The notes under the pieces are model-generated. The model was not told the origin of the DNA. It did not search any database and saw only the letters and a list, made by a program, of their open reading frames with translations. The translations under genes and the position numbers were made by a program. Shown here piece by piece: positions 17,934 through 32,484 of a stretch of DNA of 64,000 nucleotides. Source of the DNA: Cupriavidus basilensis (GTDB lineage: Bacteria; Pseudomonadota; Gammaproteobacteria; Burkholderiales; Burkholderiaceae); the NCBI RefSeq assembly GCF_000876015.1, contig NZ_BBQM01000007.1, positions 62,001 to 126,000 of the forward strand. Direction: 5' to 3'. Numbering within the stretch: position 1 is the first letter of the stretch; each line of letters opens with the position of its first letter.

Positions 17934-19061
17934 ATGACGCTCCAGGCCACGCCCCTCAATGCCATCCACCGCGCGCTCGGCGCCCGCATGGTCGACTTCG
18001 GCGGCTGGGACATGCCGGTCAACTACGGCTCCCAGATCGAAGAACACAACGCCGTGCGCACCGACGCCGGCATGTTCGACGTGTCCCACATGTGCGTGGT
18101 CGACCTGGCCGGCGCCAACGTGCGCGCGTTCCTGCGCGGCCTGCTGGCCAACAATGTCGACAAGCTGCAGACGCCGGGCAAGGCGCTCTACTCGTGCATG
18201 CTCGACGAGCGCGGCGGCGTCATCGACGACCTGATCGTCTACTTCTTCGCCGAGGACCGCTTCCGCCTGGTGGTCAACGCCGGCACCGCCAACGGCGACA
18301 TCGAATGGATCCGCGCGCGCAATGCCGCCACCGGCAGCGGCGTGGCCATCACCCCGCGCCGCGGCGACAACGCGCCGGCCGGCGCCGCGCCGCTGGCCAT
18401 CGTCGCGGTGCAGGGCCCGAACGCGCGCGCCAAGGTGTGGAGCGCCTTCCCGGCCACCCAGCCGAGCGAGGCGCTCAAGCCGTTCAACGCCATCGTGGTG
18501 CAGGACCCCGCGCTGGGCGAGGTCATGGTGGCGCGCACCGGCTATACCGGCGAGGACGGCTTCGAGCTGGTGGTGCCGGCCGAGAACGTCGCCGGCCTGT
18601 GGGAAAAACTGAACGCCGCCGGCGTGCGCCCGGCCGGCCTGGGCGCGCGCGACACGCTGCGCCTGGAAGCCGGCATGAACCTGTACGGCCAGGACATGGA
18701 CATCCACACCTCGCCGCTCGACGCCGGCCTGGCCTGGACCGTGGACCTGCAGAGCGAGCGCGACTTCACCGGCAAGGCGGCGCTCGCCGCCACCGGCCAG
18801 ACCCGCCAGTTCACCGGCCTGATCCTGCGCGAGAAGGGCGGCGTGCTGCGCGCGCACCAGAAAGTGATCACCGCGGCCGGCGAGGGCGAGATCACCAGCG
18901 GCACCTTCAGCCCCTCGCTGTCCCTGTCCATCGCTTTTGCCCGCCTGCCGCTCGGCGTTGCCGCCGGCGCCGAGGTGCAGGTCGAGATCCGCGACCGCAA
19001 ACTCGCCGCGACTGTGGTTAAACTGCCGTTTGTGCGCAATGGCAAGGCACTCGTGAGCTGA
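17934..19061 (+). CDS. gcvT: Glycine cleavage system T protein (aminomethyltransferase)
   Basis: A 375-residue T protein that transfers the methylene group from aminomethylated lipoyl-H protein to tetrahydrofolate and releases ammonia. [20 protein letters not shown] and the folate-domain segment [18 protein letters not shown] are diagnostic. GAGGA lies 6 bases before the ATG at 17934. It is the first gene under the glycine riboswitch, with gcvH 102 bp downstream. The C-terminal barrel ([17 protein letters not shown]...) is complete. Confidence 0.97.
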   Translation: MTLQATPLNAIHRALGARMVDFGGWDMPVNYGSQIEEHNAVRTDAGMFDVSHMCVVDLAGANVRAFLRGLLANNVDKLQTPGKALYSCMLDERGGVIDDLIVYFFAEDRFRLVVNAGTANGDIEWIRARNAATGSGVAITPRRGDNAPAGAAPLAIVAVQGPNARAKVWSAFPATQPSEALKPFNAIVVQDPALGEVMVARTGYTGEDGFELVVPAENVAGLWEKLNAAGVRPAGLGARDTLRLEAGMNLYGQDMDIHTSPLDAGLAWTVDLQSERDFTGKAALAATGQTRQFTGLILREKGGVLRAHQKVITAAGEGEITSGTFSPSLSLSIAFARLPLGVAAGAEVQVEIRDRKLAATVVKLPFVRNGKALVS

Positions 19062-19163
19062 ACGCTCGCACCCGGTCACAGCGCGCCCGCCGGCGGCCAC
19101 CCCCGCTCCACGCGATCCCCCGCCCGGCTGGCGCTGAACAACAAACCGCATCTGGAGAATTCC

Positions 19164-19544
19164 ATGACTTTCCCCGCCGACCTGAAGTACACCGAGTCCC
19201 ATGAATGGGTGCGCGTCGAAGCCGACGGCACGCTGACCATCGGCATCACCGACCACGCGCAGGACGCGCTGGGCGACATCGTGTTCCTGGAACTGCCCGA
19301 AGTGGGCAAGTCGGTGGGCGCGGGCGACGCGCTGGCCGTGGTGGAATCGGTCAAGGCCGCGTCCGACATCTACGCGCCGGTGGCCGGCGAAGTGATCGCC
19401 ATCAACGACGCCGCCGTGGCCGCGCCGGAAAGCGTCAATGCCGACGCCTTCGACGCCTGGCTGTTCAAGCTCAAGCCGGCCAATAGCGACGACGTCAACG
19501 GCCTGATGTCGGCCGACGCCTACAAGGCCAGCGTCGGCGCCTGA
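19164..19544 (+). CDS. gcvH: Glycine cleavage system H protein
   Basis: A 126-residue lipoyl carrier that moves the aminomethyl group between P, T and L proteins. The lipoylation lysine is K64 in [14 protein letters not shown]. The N-terminus ([14 protein letters not shown]) and the fold are standard. TGGAGAATTCC precedes the ATG. It lies between gcvT and gcvP, as usual. Lipoate attachment enzymes are not in the window. Confidence 0.97.
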   Translation: MTFPADLKYTESHEWVRVEADGTLTIGITDHAQDALGDIVFLELPEVGKSVGAGDALAVVESVKAASDIYAPVAGEVIAINDAAVAAPESVNADAFDAWLFKLKPANSDDVNGLMSADAYKASVGA

Positions 19545-19664
19545 CGCCCCGCCACACTCCCGCCGTTCCCGCGCGGCCGCCATGCCGCGGGAACGGCGAC
19601 TGAATACCGATGCGCGGCGGCCAGGCCGACCACCTGCCGCCGCGCGCCCAACGAGGTTCTTGCC

Positions 19665-22589
<2,925 letters not shown>

Positions 22590-22656
22590 ACGCGGGCTGG
22601 TCGGGCGGCGTCCGACAGACGCGGACGCCGCCGCCGCGCTATGCTGCGGCAGGCAG

Positions 22657-22676
22657 GCGCCGGCACGTGCCGGCGC
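22657..22676. repeat. 20-bp perfect palindrome after gcvP
   Basis: GCGCCGGCACGTGCCGGCGC is fully self-complementary and lies between gcvP and the DUF421 gene. It would form a very stable hairpin in RNA. Without a T-run it is not a standard terminator, but it could stabilise or partly end the gcv mRNA. Confidence 0.8.
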
Positions 22677-22697
22677 GCCTGAGCGGAGGTCTGGCCG

Positions 22698-23240
22698 ATG
22701 TGGAATCTCAGCGCCCCCTGGTGGGAATTCGTCCTGCGCGGACTGATCGTCTACGGCAGCCTGCTGGTGCTGCTGCGGCTCTCGGGCAAGCGCCAGATCG
22801 GGCAGCTGACCTCGCTCGACCTGGTGCTGCTGCTGGTGCTGTCCAACGCGGTGCAGAATTCGATGAACGCCGGCGACAACTCCGTCACCGCCGGCCTGAT
22901 CCTGGCGGTGACGCTGATCGGCGCCAACCTCCTGCTGGCCTGGCTGAGCTGGCGCAGCCGGCGCTTCGAGAACGTGGTGGAGGGCCGCCCGCAGGTGCTG
23001 ATCCACGAAGGGCAGATCTATCCCGACGTGATGAAGAACGCCCTCATCAGCCGCGACGACCTGCACAAGGCGCTGCGCCATGCCGGCTGCGAGCGCGTGG
23101 CGGATGTGCATTTCGCCATTCTCGAGAACGACGGCACCATCAGCGTGATGGTGAGGAAGGACGCGCCCGCCACGCCGCGCGACGCGGCCACCTCGCTGTG
23201 GCGCGCCCCCATCAACAACGATAGCGACGCGCCGATCTGA
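22698..23240 (+). CDS. DUF421 (YetF/YcaP-type) membrane protein
   Basis: A 180-residue protein with two to three N-terminal membrane spans (about 10-80: [56 protein letters not shown]). A cytoplasmic DUF421 domain follows, with [18 protein letters not shown] and [30 protein letters not shown]. The family's biochemical role is not established. GGAGG lies 9 bases before the ATG. It lies between gcvP and sdaA on the same strand, though a functional link to glycine/serine metabolism is only positional. Confidence 0.9.
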   Translation: MWNLSAPWWEFVLRGLIVYGSLLVLLRLSGKRQIGQLTSLDLVLLLVLSNAVQNSMNAGDNSVTAGLILAVTLIGANLLLAWLSWRSRRFENVVEGRPQVLIHEGQIYPDVMKNALISRDDLHKALRHAGCERVADVHFAILENDGTISVMVRKDAPATPRDAATSLWRAPINNDSDAPI

Positions 23241-23277
23241 AGCCGGCGCCAGCAGTCCCGCCCCCAGGAGCCATGCC

Positions 23278-24654
<1,377 letters not shown>

Positions 24655-24755
24655 GGCGCGCGCGTCGCCCGTGGCAAGCCGAACCGGCGCTTTCTGCTAC
24701 GCTAGCCCGGCTACGCCATCACGACGCGCCACGCGCGCCACAACGGAGACCCGGC

Positions 24756-25079
24756 ATGATCAAGATCAGCATCCTCTATCCGTACCGCAAGGACGGCAGG
24801 TTCGATTTCGACTACTACCGCGCGCGCCACATGCCGCGCGTGGCCGAGCTGTACGGCGCCCAGCCCGGCTACCGCGGCGTGGCGGTGGAGCGCGGCCTGG
24901 GCGGCGGCGCGCCGGGCTCCGACCCGGCCTACACGGCGATGTGCCACATCCTGTTCGATTCGCTGCCCGAGTTCGCGGCGGCCTCCAGGGCGGCGGGCAA
25001 GGAACTGCAGCAGGACATCCCCAACTACACCGACGCGGTGCCGGTGGTGCAGGTCAGCGAAGTGGTGGAGATCGGCTGA
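24756..25079 (+). CDS. EthD-domain protein
   Basis: A 107-residue ferredoxin-like dimeric alpha/beta-barrel protein of the EthD type. The motif FDFDYYRARHMPRVAELYG near the start is characteristic, as is the ending YTDAVPVVQVSEVV. CGGAGAC lies about 8 bases before the ATG. EthD proteins occur with degradation pathways, but most have no proven reaction. It is an independent short gene between sdaA and the persulfide dioxygenase. Confidence 0.85.
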   Translation: MIKISILYPYRKDGRFDFDYYRARHMPRVAELYGAQPGYRGVAVERGLGGGAPGSDPAYTAMCHILFDSLPEFAAASRAAGKELQQDIPNYTDAVPVVQVSEVVEIG

Positions 25080-25155
25080 CGACCGGCAAGAATGGCGCCG
25101 CGCGCGCGTGCCGCGGCGCTATCATGCGAGCAAACCACCGACCGGGCGGGCCGCC

Positions 25156-25893
25156 ATGCAGACTTTCCACCAGTTGTTCGACGAGACCTCGTCGACCTAC
25201 ACCTACCTGCTGATCGACGCCGCCACGCGCGAGGCGCTGCTGATCGACCCGGTCGACCGCCAGCTCGCGCGCGACCTGGCCTGCCTGCAGGCCAGCGGCG
25301 CCAGGCTGGAATGGGTGGTGGAAACCCATGCCCATGCCGACCACATCACCTCGGCCGGCCACCTCGCGCAGCAGACCGGCGCGCGCACCGCGGCGCCCTC
25401 GGGCTGCGACATCCGCCCCGCGCAGATGCAGCTGATCGACGGCGACACGCTGCGGTTCGGCACCCAGGTGCTGCGCGCGATCCACACGCCCGGGCACACC
25501 GCCGGCAGCATGAGCTACCTGTGGGAAGAGCCCACGCCGGCGGGCACGGTGCGCCGCGTCTTCACCGGCGACGCGCTGCTGATCGACGGCTGCGGCCGCA
25601 CCGACTTCCAGTCCGGCGACGCCGGCACGCTGTACGACAGCCTCACGCGCAAGCTCTTCACGCTGCCGGACGACACCCTGGTCTATCCCGCCCACGACTA
25701 CAAGGGCCGCACCGAATCCACCATCGGCCACGAGCGTGCGCACAACAGCCGCGTGGCCGGTCGCACGCGCGCCCAGTTCGTCGAGATCATGGGCCAGCTC
25801 ATGCTGCCCAGGCCCAGGCTGATGGACGTGGCCGTGCCCGCCAACCAGCGGCTCGGGCTGCGCGACGGCGAGCAGGTGCCGCACGGGGCCTAG
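25156..25893 (+). CDS. ETHE1-like persulfide dioxygenase (MBL fold)
   Basis: A 245-residue metallo-beta-lactamase-fold protein resembling ETHE1/Blh, which oxidises glutathione persulfide to sulfite using one Fe(II). Metal motif THAHADHITSAGH (H58, H60, D62, H63), HTPGHTAGS, FTGDALLIDGCGRTDFQSGD and VYPAHDYKG are diagnostic of the ETHE1 branch rather than glyoxalase II. The ATG at 25156 (MQTFHQLFDE) is the usual N-terminus. Sulfide detoxification is the likely role, although no sulfide:quinone reductase or rhodanese gene is nearby. Confidence 0.9.
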   Translation: MQTFHQLFDETSSTYTYLLIDAATREALLIDPVDRQLARDLACLQASGARLEWVVETHAHADHITSAGHLAQQTGARTAAPSGCDIRPAQMQLIDGDTLRFGTQVLRAIHTPGHTAGSMSYLWEEPTPAGTVRRVFTGDALLIDGCGRTDFQSGDAGTLYDSLTRKLFTLPDDTLVYPAHDYKGRTESTIGHERAHNSRVAGRTRAQFVEIMGQLMLPRPRLMDVAVPANQRLGLRDGEQVPHGA

Positions 25894-25960
25894 CGGCAGG
25901 CGGCGCGGGCCAGGCCCGGGAGGCGGAAGGAGGAAGGCGGAGGGCAGAAAGCGCGGCGGC

Positions 25961-27076
25961 TCAGCCCGCCCAGCTGTCGCAGGTCTGGCGCACGGTCTCG
26001 CGCAGGCTGCGCGTGTCGGCGTCGATCTGGCGCACGCGCTCGGCGTCGCCGTCGCGGCTGCGCGCCAGCGCGCGGATATTGGCCAGCGCGTCGAGCGAGC
26101 CGAGCGCCTCGGCGTGCGGCACCAGCGCGTCGCAAATCGACACGATGTGATCGGCGATGGGCATGCGCGTGAGCTCGTTGGGATGCACGTACTCGCCTTC
26201 GAGGCCGAAGCGGCACGCCTGGAAGCGGTTGAAGGTGTAGACCAGGTAATCGTCTTCCTGCGGCATGAACGGGCGCGACAGCAGCAGGTAGCGCGCCAGC
26301 GCCTGGATGTAGGCGGCCACGTCGCAGGCGCGCTGCACGGTCAGCGGCGTGTCCATCACGCGGACCTCGATGGTGCCGAATTCCGGCTTGGGGCGGATGT
26401 CCCAGTAGAAGTCCTTCATGCTTTCGATCACGCCGGTCTTGCGCATCTTCTCGAAGTAGGCGGTGAACGCGTCCCAGGTCAGCAGGTGCGGCGCGCGCCC
26501 GCTCATGGGGAAGGCCGCGACCGAGTTCAGCCGCGCCGAGGCGAAGCCGGTGTCCACGCCCTGCACGAACGGCGACGACGCGGCCAGCGCGATGAAGTGC
26601 GGCACGTAGCGGCCGATGGCGTGCAGCAGGAACAGCGACTCGTCGGCGCTCGGGCAGCCGATGTGCACGTGCTGGCCGAACACGGTGAACTGCTTGGCGA
26701 GGTAGCCGTACAGCTCGGAGATGTACTGGTAGCGCGGCGAGTCGGAGATGGTGCGGTCGGCCCACTGCTGGAACGGGTGCGTGCCGCCGCCGCAGATGCC
26801 GAGGTTGAGCGAGCGCGAGGCGTCCACCATCAGGTCGCGCATGGTGCCGAGCTCGTCCAGCGCCTGGGCGTAGCTGTGGCAGATGCCGGTGCTGATCTCG
26901 ATCATCGACGGGCTGATCTCGGGCTTGATGTCGCCGGCGTGCTGGGCGCCCTTGAGCGCGCGCAGCAGGTCCGGCGCGAACGGCGCCAGGTCATAGTCGT
27001 GGCGGTTGACCAGTTGCAGCTCCAGCTCCACGCCGAAGGTCAGCGCCTCGGAGTGCTTGAACGGTTCGAGTGACAT
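25961..27076 (-). CDS. ybdK: YbdK-family carboxylate-amine ligase (GCS2-like)
   Basis: A 371-residue ATP-dependent ligase of the glutamate-cysteine ligase 2 family. It begins [23 protein letters not shown] and shows the family motifs [20 protein letters not shown] and FGQHVHIG. E. coli YbdK has only weak gamma-glutamylcysteine synthetase activity, so the real substrate is open. Its ATG shares one base with the stop of the upstream antiporter gene (TGATG), so the two are translationally coupled on -. Confidence 0.92.
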   Translation of the reverse strand: MSLEPFKHSEALTFGVELELQLVNRHDYDLAPFAPDLLRALKGAQHAGDIKPEISPSMIEISTGICHSYAQALDELGTMRDLMVDASRSLNLGICGGGTHPFQQWADRTISDSPRYQYISELYGYLAKQFTVFGQHVHIGCPSADESLFLLHAIGRYVPHFIALAASSPFVQGVDTGFASARLNSVAAFPMSGRAPHLLTWDAFTAYFEKMRKTGVIESMKDFYWDIRPKPEFGTIEVRVMDTPLTVQRACDVAAYIQALARYLLLSRPFMPQEDDYLVYTFNRFQACRFGLEGEYVHPNELTRMPIADHIVSICDALVPHAEALGSLDALANIRALARSRDGDAERVRQIDADTRSLRETVRQTCDSWAG

Positions 27077-28299
27077 CAGCGCCCTCCTCCATTGCCTCTG
27101 ACCTCGCCCGCATAGCGAAGTGCCCAGGCGGCCACGGCGGGCCCCAGCAGCTGCTCGATCGCCAGCGTGCACAGGATGATGGCGGCCAGCGGCTCGCCGG
27201 TGGCGGGATAGAGCCGCGCCACGTCGCTCATCAGCAGGTAGGCCAGGCCCGACATCGGCGCCAGCGCCAGGCCCAGCGCCACGCACTGGCGCAGGCTCAG
27301 GCCCGAGAACGACCCCAGCGAGGCCACGCCGGCCAGCTTGGCGAGGTGGCGCAGCAGAACCAGCGCCACCGCGGCGGCGCCGCCGATGGCCCAGTCGTGC
27401 GCGGTCAGCGGCAGGCCCAGCGACACCACCATGACGATGATGAGCAGGCTGCCGGCGCTGCCGAAGTGCGCCGGCCACACGCGCGGCTGGCTGTCCTGGT
27501 GCTTGAACACCACGCCGGCCAGCATCAGCGTGAGCGGCATCGACAACTTGAGCACGCGCGTGAGCGCCAGCGTGAACAGCACCAGCCCCACCAGCACCAG
27601 GAAGCTGTAGTGGTCGTCCGAGGCCATGCGCGCGTAGATGGCGTGGCCGAGCTTGCCTACCGCCCAGGCCAGCAGGCACGAACCCACCAGCAGGTAGAGC
27701 GGATGCAGCAGCGCGGCCCCCAGGTTGCCGTACTCCGAATGCAGCCAGCCGGTGGCGACCTGCACGATGGCCGCGGCATAGATGCTGTTGAGCGCGGCCA
27801 TCGCCAGCAGCCGCTCGGTCACTTGCCCGTCGGCGCGCAGTTCGTTCTTCAGCTGCAGCACGATGGTCGGCGAGGTGCTGACCGCGATGCCGCCGGCCAG
27901 GATGGCCACCGCCGGCGTCACGCCCATCCATTGCAGCACGGCCGCCACCAGCCCCCAGGTCAGCAGGCTCTCGAAGGCGCTGGTAAACAGCAGCCAGCGG
28001 TTGGCGCGCAGCCACGTCAGCGACAGGCGGTGGCCCAGCTCGAACAGCGCCAGCGCGAGCGCCATGTCGATCAGGATGCGCGTCTGGGCGATCATGTCGT
28101 CGGTGACGATGCCGCGCCCGAGCATGCCCGCGAGCAGCCCGGTGGCGGCATAACCGACGATGCGCGGCAGCCGCAGGTAGCCGCGGCACACCTCGCCCGC
28201 CAGGCCCGCCCCGACCAGCGCCAGCCCGACCCAGAACAGTCCGCCCGGTGCCAGCGGCAGGCTTGGAAACAATTGGCTCAGTCCATTCATGGGTGACAT
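27076..28299 (-). CDS. Cation:proton antiporter (CPA2/Kef-like)
   Basis: A roughly 407-residue membrane protein with about 12-13 spans of the sodium/hydrogen exchanger (CPA2) type, lacking a C-terminal RCK/TrkA domain. The core shows [17 protein letters not shown] and [13 protein letters not shown]. The start is uncertain (ATG at 28299, 28290 or 28320; none has a good ribosome site). It is coupled by a one-base overlap to ybdK downstream. A glutathione-related partner beside a Kef-like transporter is suggestive, because Kef systems respond to glutathione adducts, but this is inference. Confidence 0.85.
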   Translation of the reverse strand: MSPMNGLSQLFPSLPLAPGGLFWVGLALVGAGLAGEVCRGYLRLPRIVGYAATGLLAGMLGRGIVTDDMIAQTRILIDMALALALFELGHRLSLTWLRANRWLLFTSAFESLLTWGLVAAVLQWMGVTPAVAILAGGIAVSTSPTIVLQLKNELRADGQVTERLLAMAALNSIYAAAIVQVATGWLHSEYGNLGAALLHPLYLLVGSCLLAWAVGKLGHAIYARMASDDHYSFLVLVGLVLFTLALTRVLKLSMPLTLMLAGVVFKHQDSQPRVWPAHFGSAGSLLIIVMVVSLGLPLTAHDWAIGGAAAVALVLLRHLAKLAGVASLGSFSGLSLRQCVALGLALAPMSGLAYLLMSDVARLYPATGEPLAAIILCTLAIEQLLGPAVAAWALRYAGEVRGNGGGR

Positions 28300-28383
28300 G
28301 GTAACGGAGCGCCATGACATTCCGTGTCAGAGTTTGTCCGACAGGGCACGTAAGTTGCAGGGAACGTGATGCGTTCATGCATA

Positions 28384-28415
28384 AAAAAACGCCATCTGGC
28401 GGGATGGCGTTTTTT
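28384..28415 (-). terminator. Bidirectional-type terminator after TPR gene
   Basis: Left arm AAAAAACGCCATC (28384-28396), loop TGGCGG, right arm GATGGCGTTTTTT (28403-28415): 13 perfect pairs. It lies 22 bases beyond the TPR gene stop on - and ends the chaperone operon. Having T-runs both ways, it would also work on +. Confidence 0.92.
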
Positions 28416-28437
28416 GGAGCGTCCTGCGGGCAGCCCG

Positions 28438-30375
28438 CTACACCCCCCAGAACTTCCACGCCGGCCGCGTGGCGCGCAGGCCGGTTTCCATGCGCGCGTA
28501 CTGCGCGCGCGTGCGGCCCTGCGCCGCGCCGGCCGCGCGGGCCTTGTCGAAATAGGCCAGCGCGGTCTCGCGCTGCGCCAGCCCGAGCGCGGCCTCGACC
28601 GCGCCGAGCCAGGCCTCGCCGTCCCAGCGGTCGCGCGCGGCGAAGGCCGCCTCGAAGTCCGCCAGCGCCTCGGCATGCAGCTTGTCGCCGTTGCGGATCA
28701 GCGCGCGCTGCACGCGCGGCAGGGCCTGGTCCCACGGATCGCCCTCGGTCAGCACGATGGCCTGCTCGAACAGCGGCAGCGCGCGCTCGGGCGTGCCGAG
28801 GTCGCGCCACACCAGGCCGAACGCGTTGTACAGCCAGGCGTCCTCGATCAGCAGCGCGCGCCGCTGCAGGGCTTCGATCTCGGCCAGCGCGTCGGTGCGG
28901 TCGTGCTGGTCCATGCTGGCGGTGCCGTTGCGCAGCAGGCCGGCGAAATGCGCGCGCGCGTGGGCCAGCGCGTGGGCGGCCTGGCTGCGCTCTTCCACCG
29001 GCAGCGCGTCGGCGCGGGCGTCCATGTGGGCCAGCGCGTCGCGCGCCGCCGACGTCACCTCGATGCCGCCGATGCCCTTCCAGGCATCCATCAGGCGGCT
29101 GAACACCCAGCCCACGTTGGCCGGGTCGCGCTCGAGCGGGTAGCGGTTGAGCACGTCGCCGGCCACTTCCACCGCCTTGGCGTGCTGGCCGCCGGCCACC
29201 AGGCCGTCGAGCAGGTCGATCCAGTGCTCGATGAACTCGCTCGCCGCGATGCCTTTCTCGTGCAGCGCGATGCGCTCGGCGCGCTGGTCGGCGCCGTCGA
29301 GCCGCTGCGCGAGGTTGTGGCACAGCATCGAGTACAGGTGCGGGTCGGCGTCGTCGTAGCCGCCCTCGCCGCTGGCGAAATACCGCTCGAAGCGCGCCAG
29401 GCCGAGCCGGTAGGCATTGACCACGTGCGGCGCCAGCGCCGCCTCGGCGGCCGGCACGGCGTCGATGAACTCGGTCAGCGCCACGCCGGCGTGGTAATAG
29501 CCGGCCGCGTCGGTGGCGTTCTGCGCGAAGGCGAAGCGCGTCCACGGCTGGTCCTCGCCGGCCTGGTGGCGCCATTCCAGCTCGCGCACCTGGGCTTTGG
29601 GGTCCGGCGCCTGGCGCTGGTAGGTGGCGAGGTCATCCCATGCGCCGTCGAGCTCGCCGGCGCGATAGCGCAGCGGCGCGCGGATGCGGCGCGCGTGCGG
29701 GTGGTCCGGGCGGGCGGCCAGCACGATGCCGGCCTGCTCGGCGGCGAACGCGTCGCCGGCGGCTTCGTCGAGCTCGAGCAGGTCGGGGTTGTCCAGCCCG
29801 ATGCGCGCCAGGCACAGGCGCAGCATCGGCTCGGCCCGCTCGCCGGCGGCGTTCACGTGCGCCGCGGCCTGCGCCAGGATTTCCTCGGCGCCGAGGTCCG
29901 GCGCGCGGTACAGCAGGTCGTACCAGTAGGCGCCGGCGCCGGCGAAGTCGCCGAGCCGGTAATGCGCCAGCCCCGCATGCAGCCGCGCGCTCCACTCGCC
30001 CGAGGACAGGCCGTTGCGCAGCGCGGCCTCGTCCAGCCACGGCTGCGCTTCCTGGAAGCGCTCCATGCTCATCAGCAGCATGCCGTAGCGGTGCGCGATC
30101 ATGCCGCGCGAGGACCAGCGGTGCGCGGGATGCAGGTCCAGCCCGGGCAGCCTGGCCAGCGCCGCGTCGAGCACGGCGAAGGCCTGCGGGGCGTCGCCGC
30201 GGTCGAAGTGCAGGCGCGCCCGCAGGCAGTCGAAATCCACCACCTGCGGCTGCGCCTGCGAGAGCTGGTCGAGAATGACCAGCGCCTCGTCGTAGCGCTC
30301 GGCATTGGCTAGCTCGATGGCGTGGTCGTAACTGACTTCCTGCACGGACACGGACAGCTCCTTCTGGGGTGGCAT
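28438..30375 (-). CDS. TPR-repeat protein of the HscC cluster
   Basis: A 645-residue soluble protein built almost wholly of tetratricopeptide-like helical pairs. Examples are [22 protein letters not shown] near the N-terminus, [22 protein letters not shown], and [20 protein letters not shown] near the C-terminus. No enzyme motif or membrane span is visible. The ATG at 30375 removes a Pro/Arg-rich upstream shadow. It is the last gene of the hscC - J-like protein - TPR operon and is followed by a strong terminator. A role as scaffold or client-recognition partner of the Hsp70 is inferred from context. Confidence 0.8.
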   Translation of the reverse strand: MPPQKELSVSVQEVSYDHAIELANAERYDEALVILDQLSQAQPQVVDFDCLRARLHFDRGDAPQAFAVLDAALARLPGLDLHPAHRWSSRGMIAHRYGMLLMSMERFQEAQPWLDEAALRNGLSSGEWSARLHAGLAHYRLGDFAGAGAYWYDLLYRAPDLGAEEILAQAAAHVNAAGERAEPMLRLCLARIGLDNPDLLELDEAAGDAFAAEQAGIVLAARPDHPHARRIRAPLRYRAGELDGAWDDLATYQRQAPDPKAQVRELEWRHQAGEDQPWTRFAFAQNATDAAGYYHAGVALTEFIDAVPAAEAALAPHVVNAYRLGLARFERYFASGEGGYDDADPHLYSMLCHNLAQRLDGADQRAERIALHEKGIAASEFIEHWIDLLDGLVAGGQHAKAVEVAGDVLNRYPLERDPANVGWVFSRLMDAWKGIGGIEVTSAARDALAHMDARADALPVEERSQAAHALAHARAHFAGLLRNGTASMDQHDRTDALAEIEALQRRALLIEDAWLYNAFGLVWRDLGTPERALPLFEQAIVLTEGDPWDQALPRVQRALIRNGDKLHAEALADFEAAFAARDRWDGEAWLGAVEAALGLAQRETALAYFDKARAAGAAQGRTRAQYARMETGLRATRPAWKFWGV

Positions 30376-30498
30376 GGGCGAGTGCGGGATTATGCGCCAT
30401 GCGCGGGTTTCCCGGTCCGCAGTGGAAGGGGGCCTTCCCGGCCTGTTTTCGCGGCGGCCAGGCCGGCGCGGGAAGCCCGGCGCGGCCGCCTGCCCCAT

Positions 30499-32412
30499 TC
30501 AGGTGCGCCGGGCCGGCTTGGCCGACTTGACCGACTTGATGGGCCGGCCAGCGCCGCGCAGGTCCGACCATTCGAACAGGCAGGCCAGCAGCAGGTAGAC
30601 GCAGGCCACCGCCTCGGCGCGGAACAGCGGCGTGGTTTCCGCGTGCACCGGCAGCGCGCCGGCCACGCTGCACAGGACCAGCAGCAGCGCCAGCCACCAG
30701 CCCTTGAGGCGGCCGTCGAGAATGGGATCGGCGCCGAACACGGCGGCGTTGAACCACAGCCAGGCGACCGCCGCCAGCCACGGCTCGGCCGACAGGTCCC
30801 ACCGCATCTGCGCGGCCAGCAGCGCGGCGCCCGCGGCCAGCGCGGCGCACTGGCCCTGCAGCAGGCGCGCGCGGTGGCGCTGGCGCAGCCACGCGCGCGT
30901 GGGCAGCACCAGCGACAGGTTGGCGCAGGCCAGCAGCAGGCCGAGCGGGAACGCCAGCGCATGCGCGAACGGCGCGAACAGCGGCACCGCCAGCACCACG
31001 TACATGCCGCCGATGGTCAGCGCGCCGCCCACGCCGATGCGCTGCAGCGCCGGCAGGTAGAGCAGCGCGAAGGCCAGCAGCAGCGCATACAGCTCGGCGC
31101 CGACGAACCAGCCGTAGAGCCGCGGCAGCGTGCCCGCGAACATGGCGAACGCGCCGATCACGGCATGGAGGCCGAACCAGCTCCACTGCACGCCGGGCCG
31201 CGCGCGCCAGCGCGCCAGCCGCTGCGTGACGGCCTGCTGCCAGCACCGCACGTACCAGATCCACAGCAGCATCGGCGCCGCCAGCACGGCGCCGCAGGTG
31301 CCCAGCGCCAGCCACGGCGATACCGCGCCGCGCCCGGCGCGCTCCTCGTGCATGACCAGGATCATCAGCGCCACGCTGGCCGCGATGGCGCCGATCCACA
31401 GCGCGTGGAACAACTGGCCCCACGACAGCAGCGGGCGCGACACCGCCGCCTCCCACGCCGCCAGCACCGCGCCGTCGAAGTGGAAATGGCGCGTCTCGGG
31501 CGTCTTCCAGCGCAACTGCTCCAGCAGCGCGCGCATGTCCCTGACGAAGGCGCCGCTCATCAGCATGCGCCAGCCGGCGCGGGCCGGCGGCGGCGCCAGC
31601 AGCGCCCGCGCCGCCGCCGAGCCCCTGGCGTAGGTGCGGAAGAAGCTGAACTGCCGGTCGGCCAGCGCGCGGGCGATGACGTGCCGGGTCAGCGCGCCGT
31701 CGCGCCGCGCCAGATGGGCCGACTCCGCTTCCCAGCCGAAACCCTCGAACAGCGCCGCGCGCGCCGCCGGGCTGGCGTCGTCGCGCGCGCAGTAGCGCAG
31801 CGCCAGCCACTCGAAGCGGTCGCGCGCCTCGATGCTGACGAAGGCGTCGTCCCGCAGGCAGCGTTGCAGCGCCTCGGCCACCGGCAGCGACTGCGCGGCC
31901 AGCTCGCCGCGGTCGGGGCCGGCGTGGCTGCCGGCGGGCGCGTCCGGCGGCGGCGGGAAGCTGGCGGCCAGGCGCGCCCACATCGCCTGCGCGAGTTCGG
32001 CGGGGTCGGGCAGCGCGGACTGCGGCGGCACGGCCGGCGGCGCCGGCAGCGGCAGCGCACCGATGGCCGGCAGGCTGCCGCGCACCGGCGAGGCGGCCTT
32101 GACCAGCGGCGACGGTGGCGATGATGGCGATGATGGCGACGACGGCGGCGCGGCCCCGGCCTGCGGCGGGCGCGACTCCGGCGTGCCGTCCAGCGCCGGA
32201 CCGGCGGCATCGGGCATGCCGGCGGCGTCCGCGGCTGCTTCGTCCTGCGCGTGATGGCGCGCCCATTCCAGCGCGAACTCGTAGGCGGCGCGCAGCGCCT
32301 GGAAGGCCTCGGCGTCGTCGTCGGGGCGCGTGACCTTGAGGCGGGCGGCGTAGGCGGAGCGGATGCGGCGCGCATCGGTGGTCGGCGCCAGTTGCAGGAC
32401 TTGCCAGTGCAT
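30499..32412 (-). CDS. Membrane protein with degenerate J domain
   Basis: A 637-residue protein. Residues 1-50 look like a J domain (HWQVLQLAPTTDARRIRSAYA...EAFQALRAAYEFAL), but the HPD tripeptide is replaced by R29-P30-D31. A Pro/Ser/Ala-rich linker follows, about 60-130, encoded partly by 9-bp repeats near 32.1 kb. The C-terminal half has about eight or nine membrane spans. Such J-like proteins are typical partners of HscC-type Hsp70s. Without the HPD histidine, normal stimulation of Hsp70 ATPase is doubtful. It is flanked by hscC upstream and the TPR gene downstream. Confidence 0.8.
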   Translation of the reverse strand: MHWQVLQLAPTTDARRIRSAYAARLKVTRPDDDAEAFQALRAAYEFALEWARHHAQDEAAADAAGMPDAAGPALDGTPESRPPQAGAAPPSSPSSPSSPPSPLVKAASPVRGSLPAIGALPLPAPPAVPPQSALPDPAELAQAMWARLAASFPPPPDAPAGSHAGPDRGELAAQSLPVAEALQRCLRDDAFVSIEARDRFEWLALRYCARDDASPAARAALFEGFGWEAESAHLARRDGALTRHVIARALADRQFSFFRTYARGSAAARALLAPPPARAGWRMLMSGAFVRDMRALLEQLRWKTPETRHFHFDGAVLAAWEAAVSRPLLSWGQLFHALWIGAIAASVALMILVMHEERAGRGAVSPWLALGTCGAVLAAPMLLWIWYVRCWQQAVTQRLARWRARPGVQWSWFGLHAVIGAFAMFAGTLPRLYGWFVGAELYALLLAFALLYLPALQRIGVGGALTIGGMYVVLAVPLFAPFAHALAFPLGLLLACANLSLVLPTRAWLRQRHRARLLQGQCAALAAGAALLAAQMRWDLSAEPWLAAVAWLWFNAAVFGADPILDGRLKGWWLALLLVLCSVAGALPVHAETTPLFRAEAVACVYLLLACLFEWSDLRGAGRPIKSVKSAKPARRT

Positions 32413-32447
32413 GGAGCGGAGAGCGGAGAAGGTACGCGGGTAAGCGA

Positions 32448-32477
32448 ATGTGCGGACGGATATGCGGACGGATGTGC
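32448..32477. repeat. 12-bp tandem repeat between hscC and J-like gene
   Basis: Units of (G/A)TGCGGACGGAT occur twice and are followed by a partial third (GTGCGG). They lie in the 72-bp gap between the hscC stop and the next start codon, so unit number would alter intercistronic spacing. Confidence 0.85.
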
Positions 32478-32484
32478 GGGCCGG

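Noticed and set aside
32100..32160. GGCGATGAT-type microsatellite as a separate element.
   Set aside because: It is in frame and encodes the Ser/Pro linker of the J-like membrane protein.
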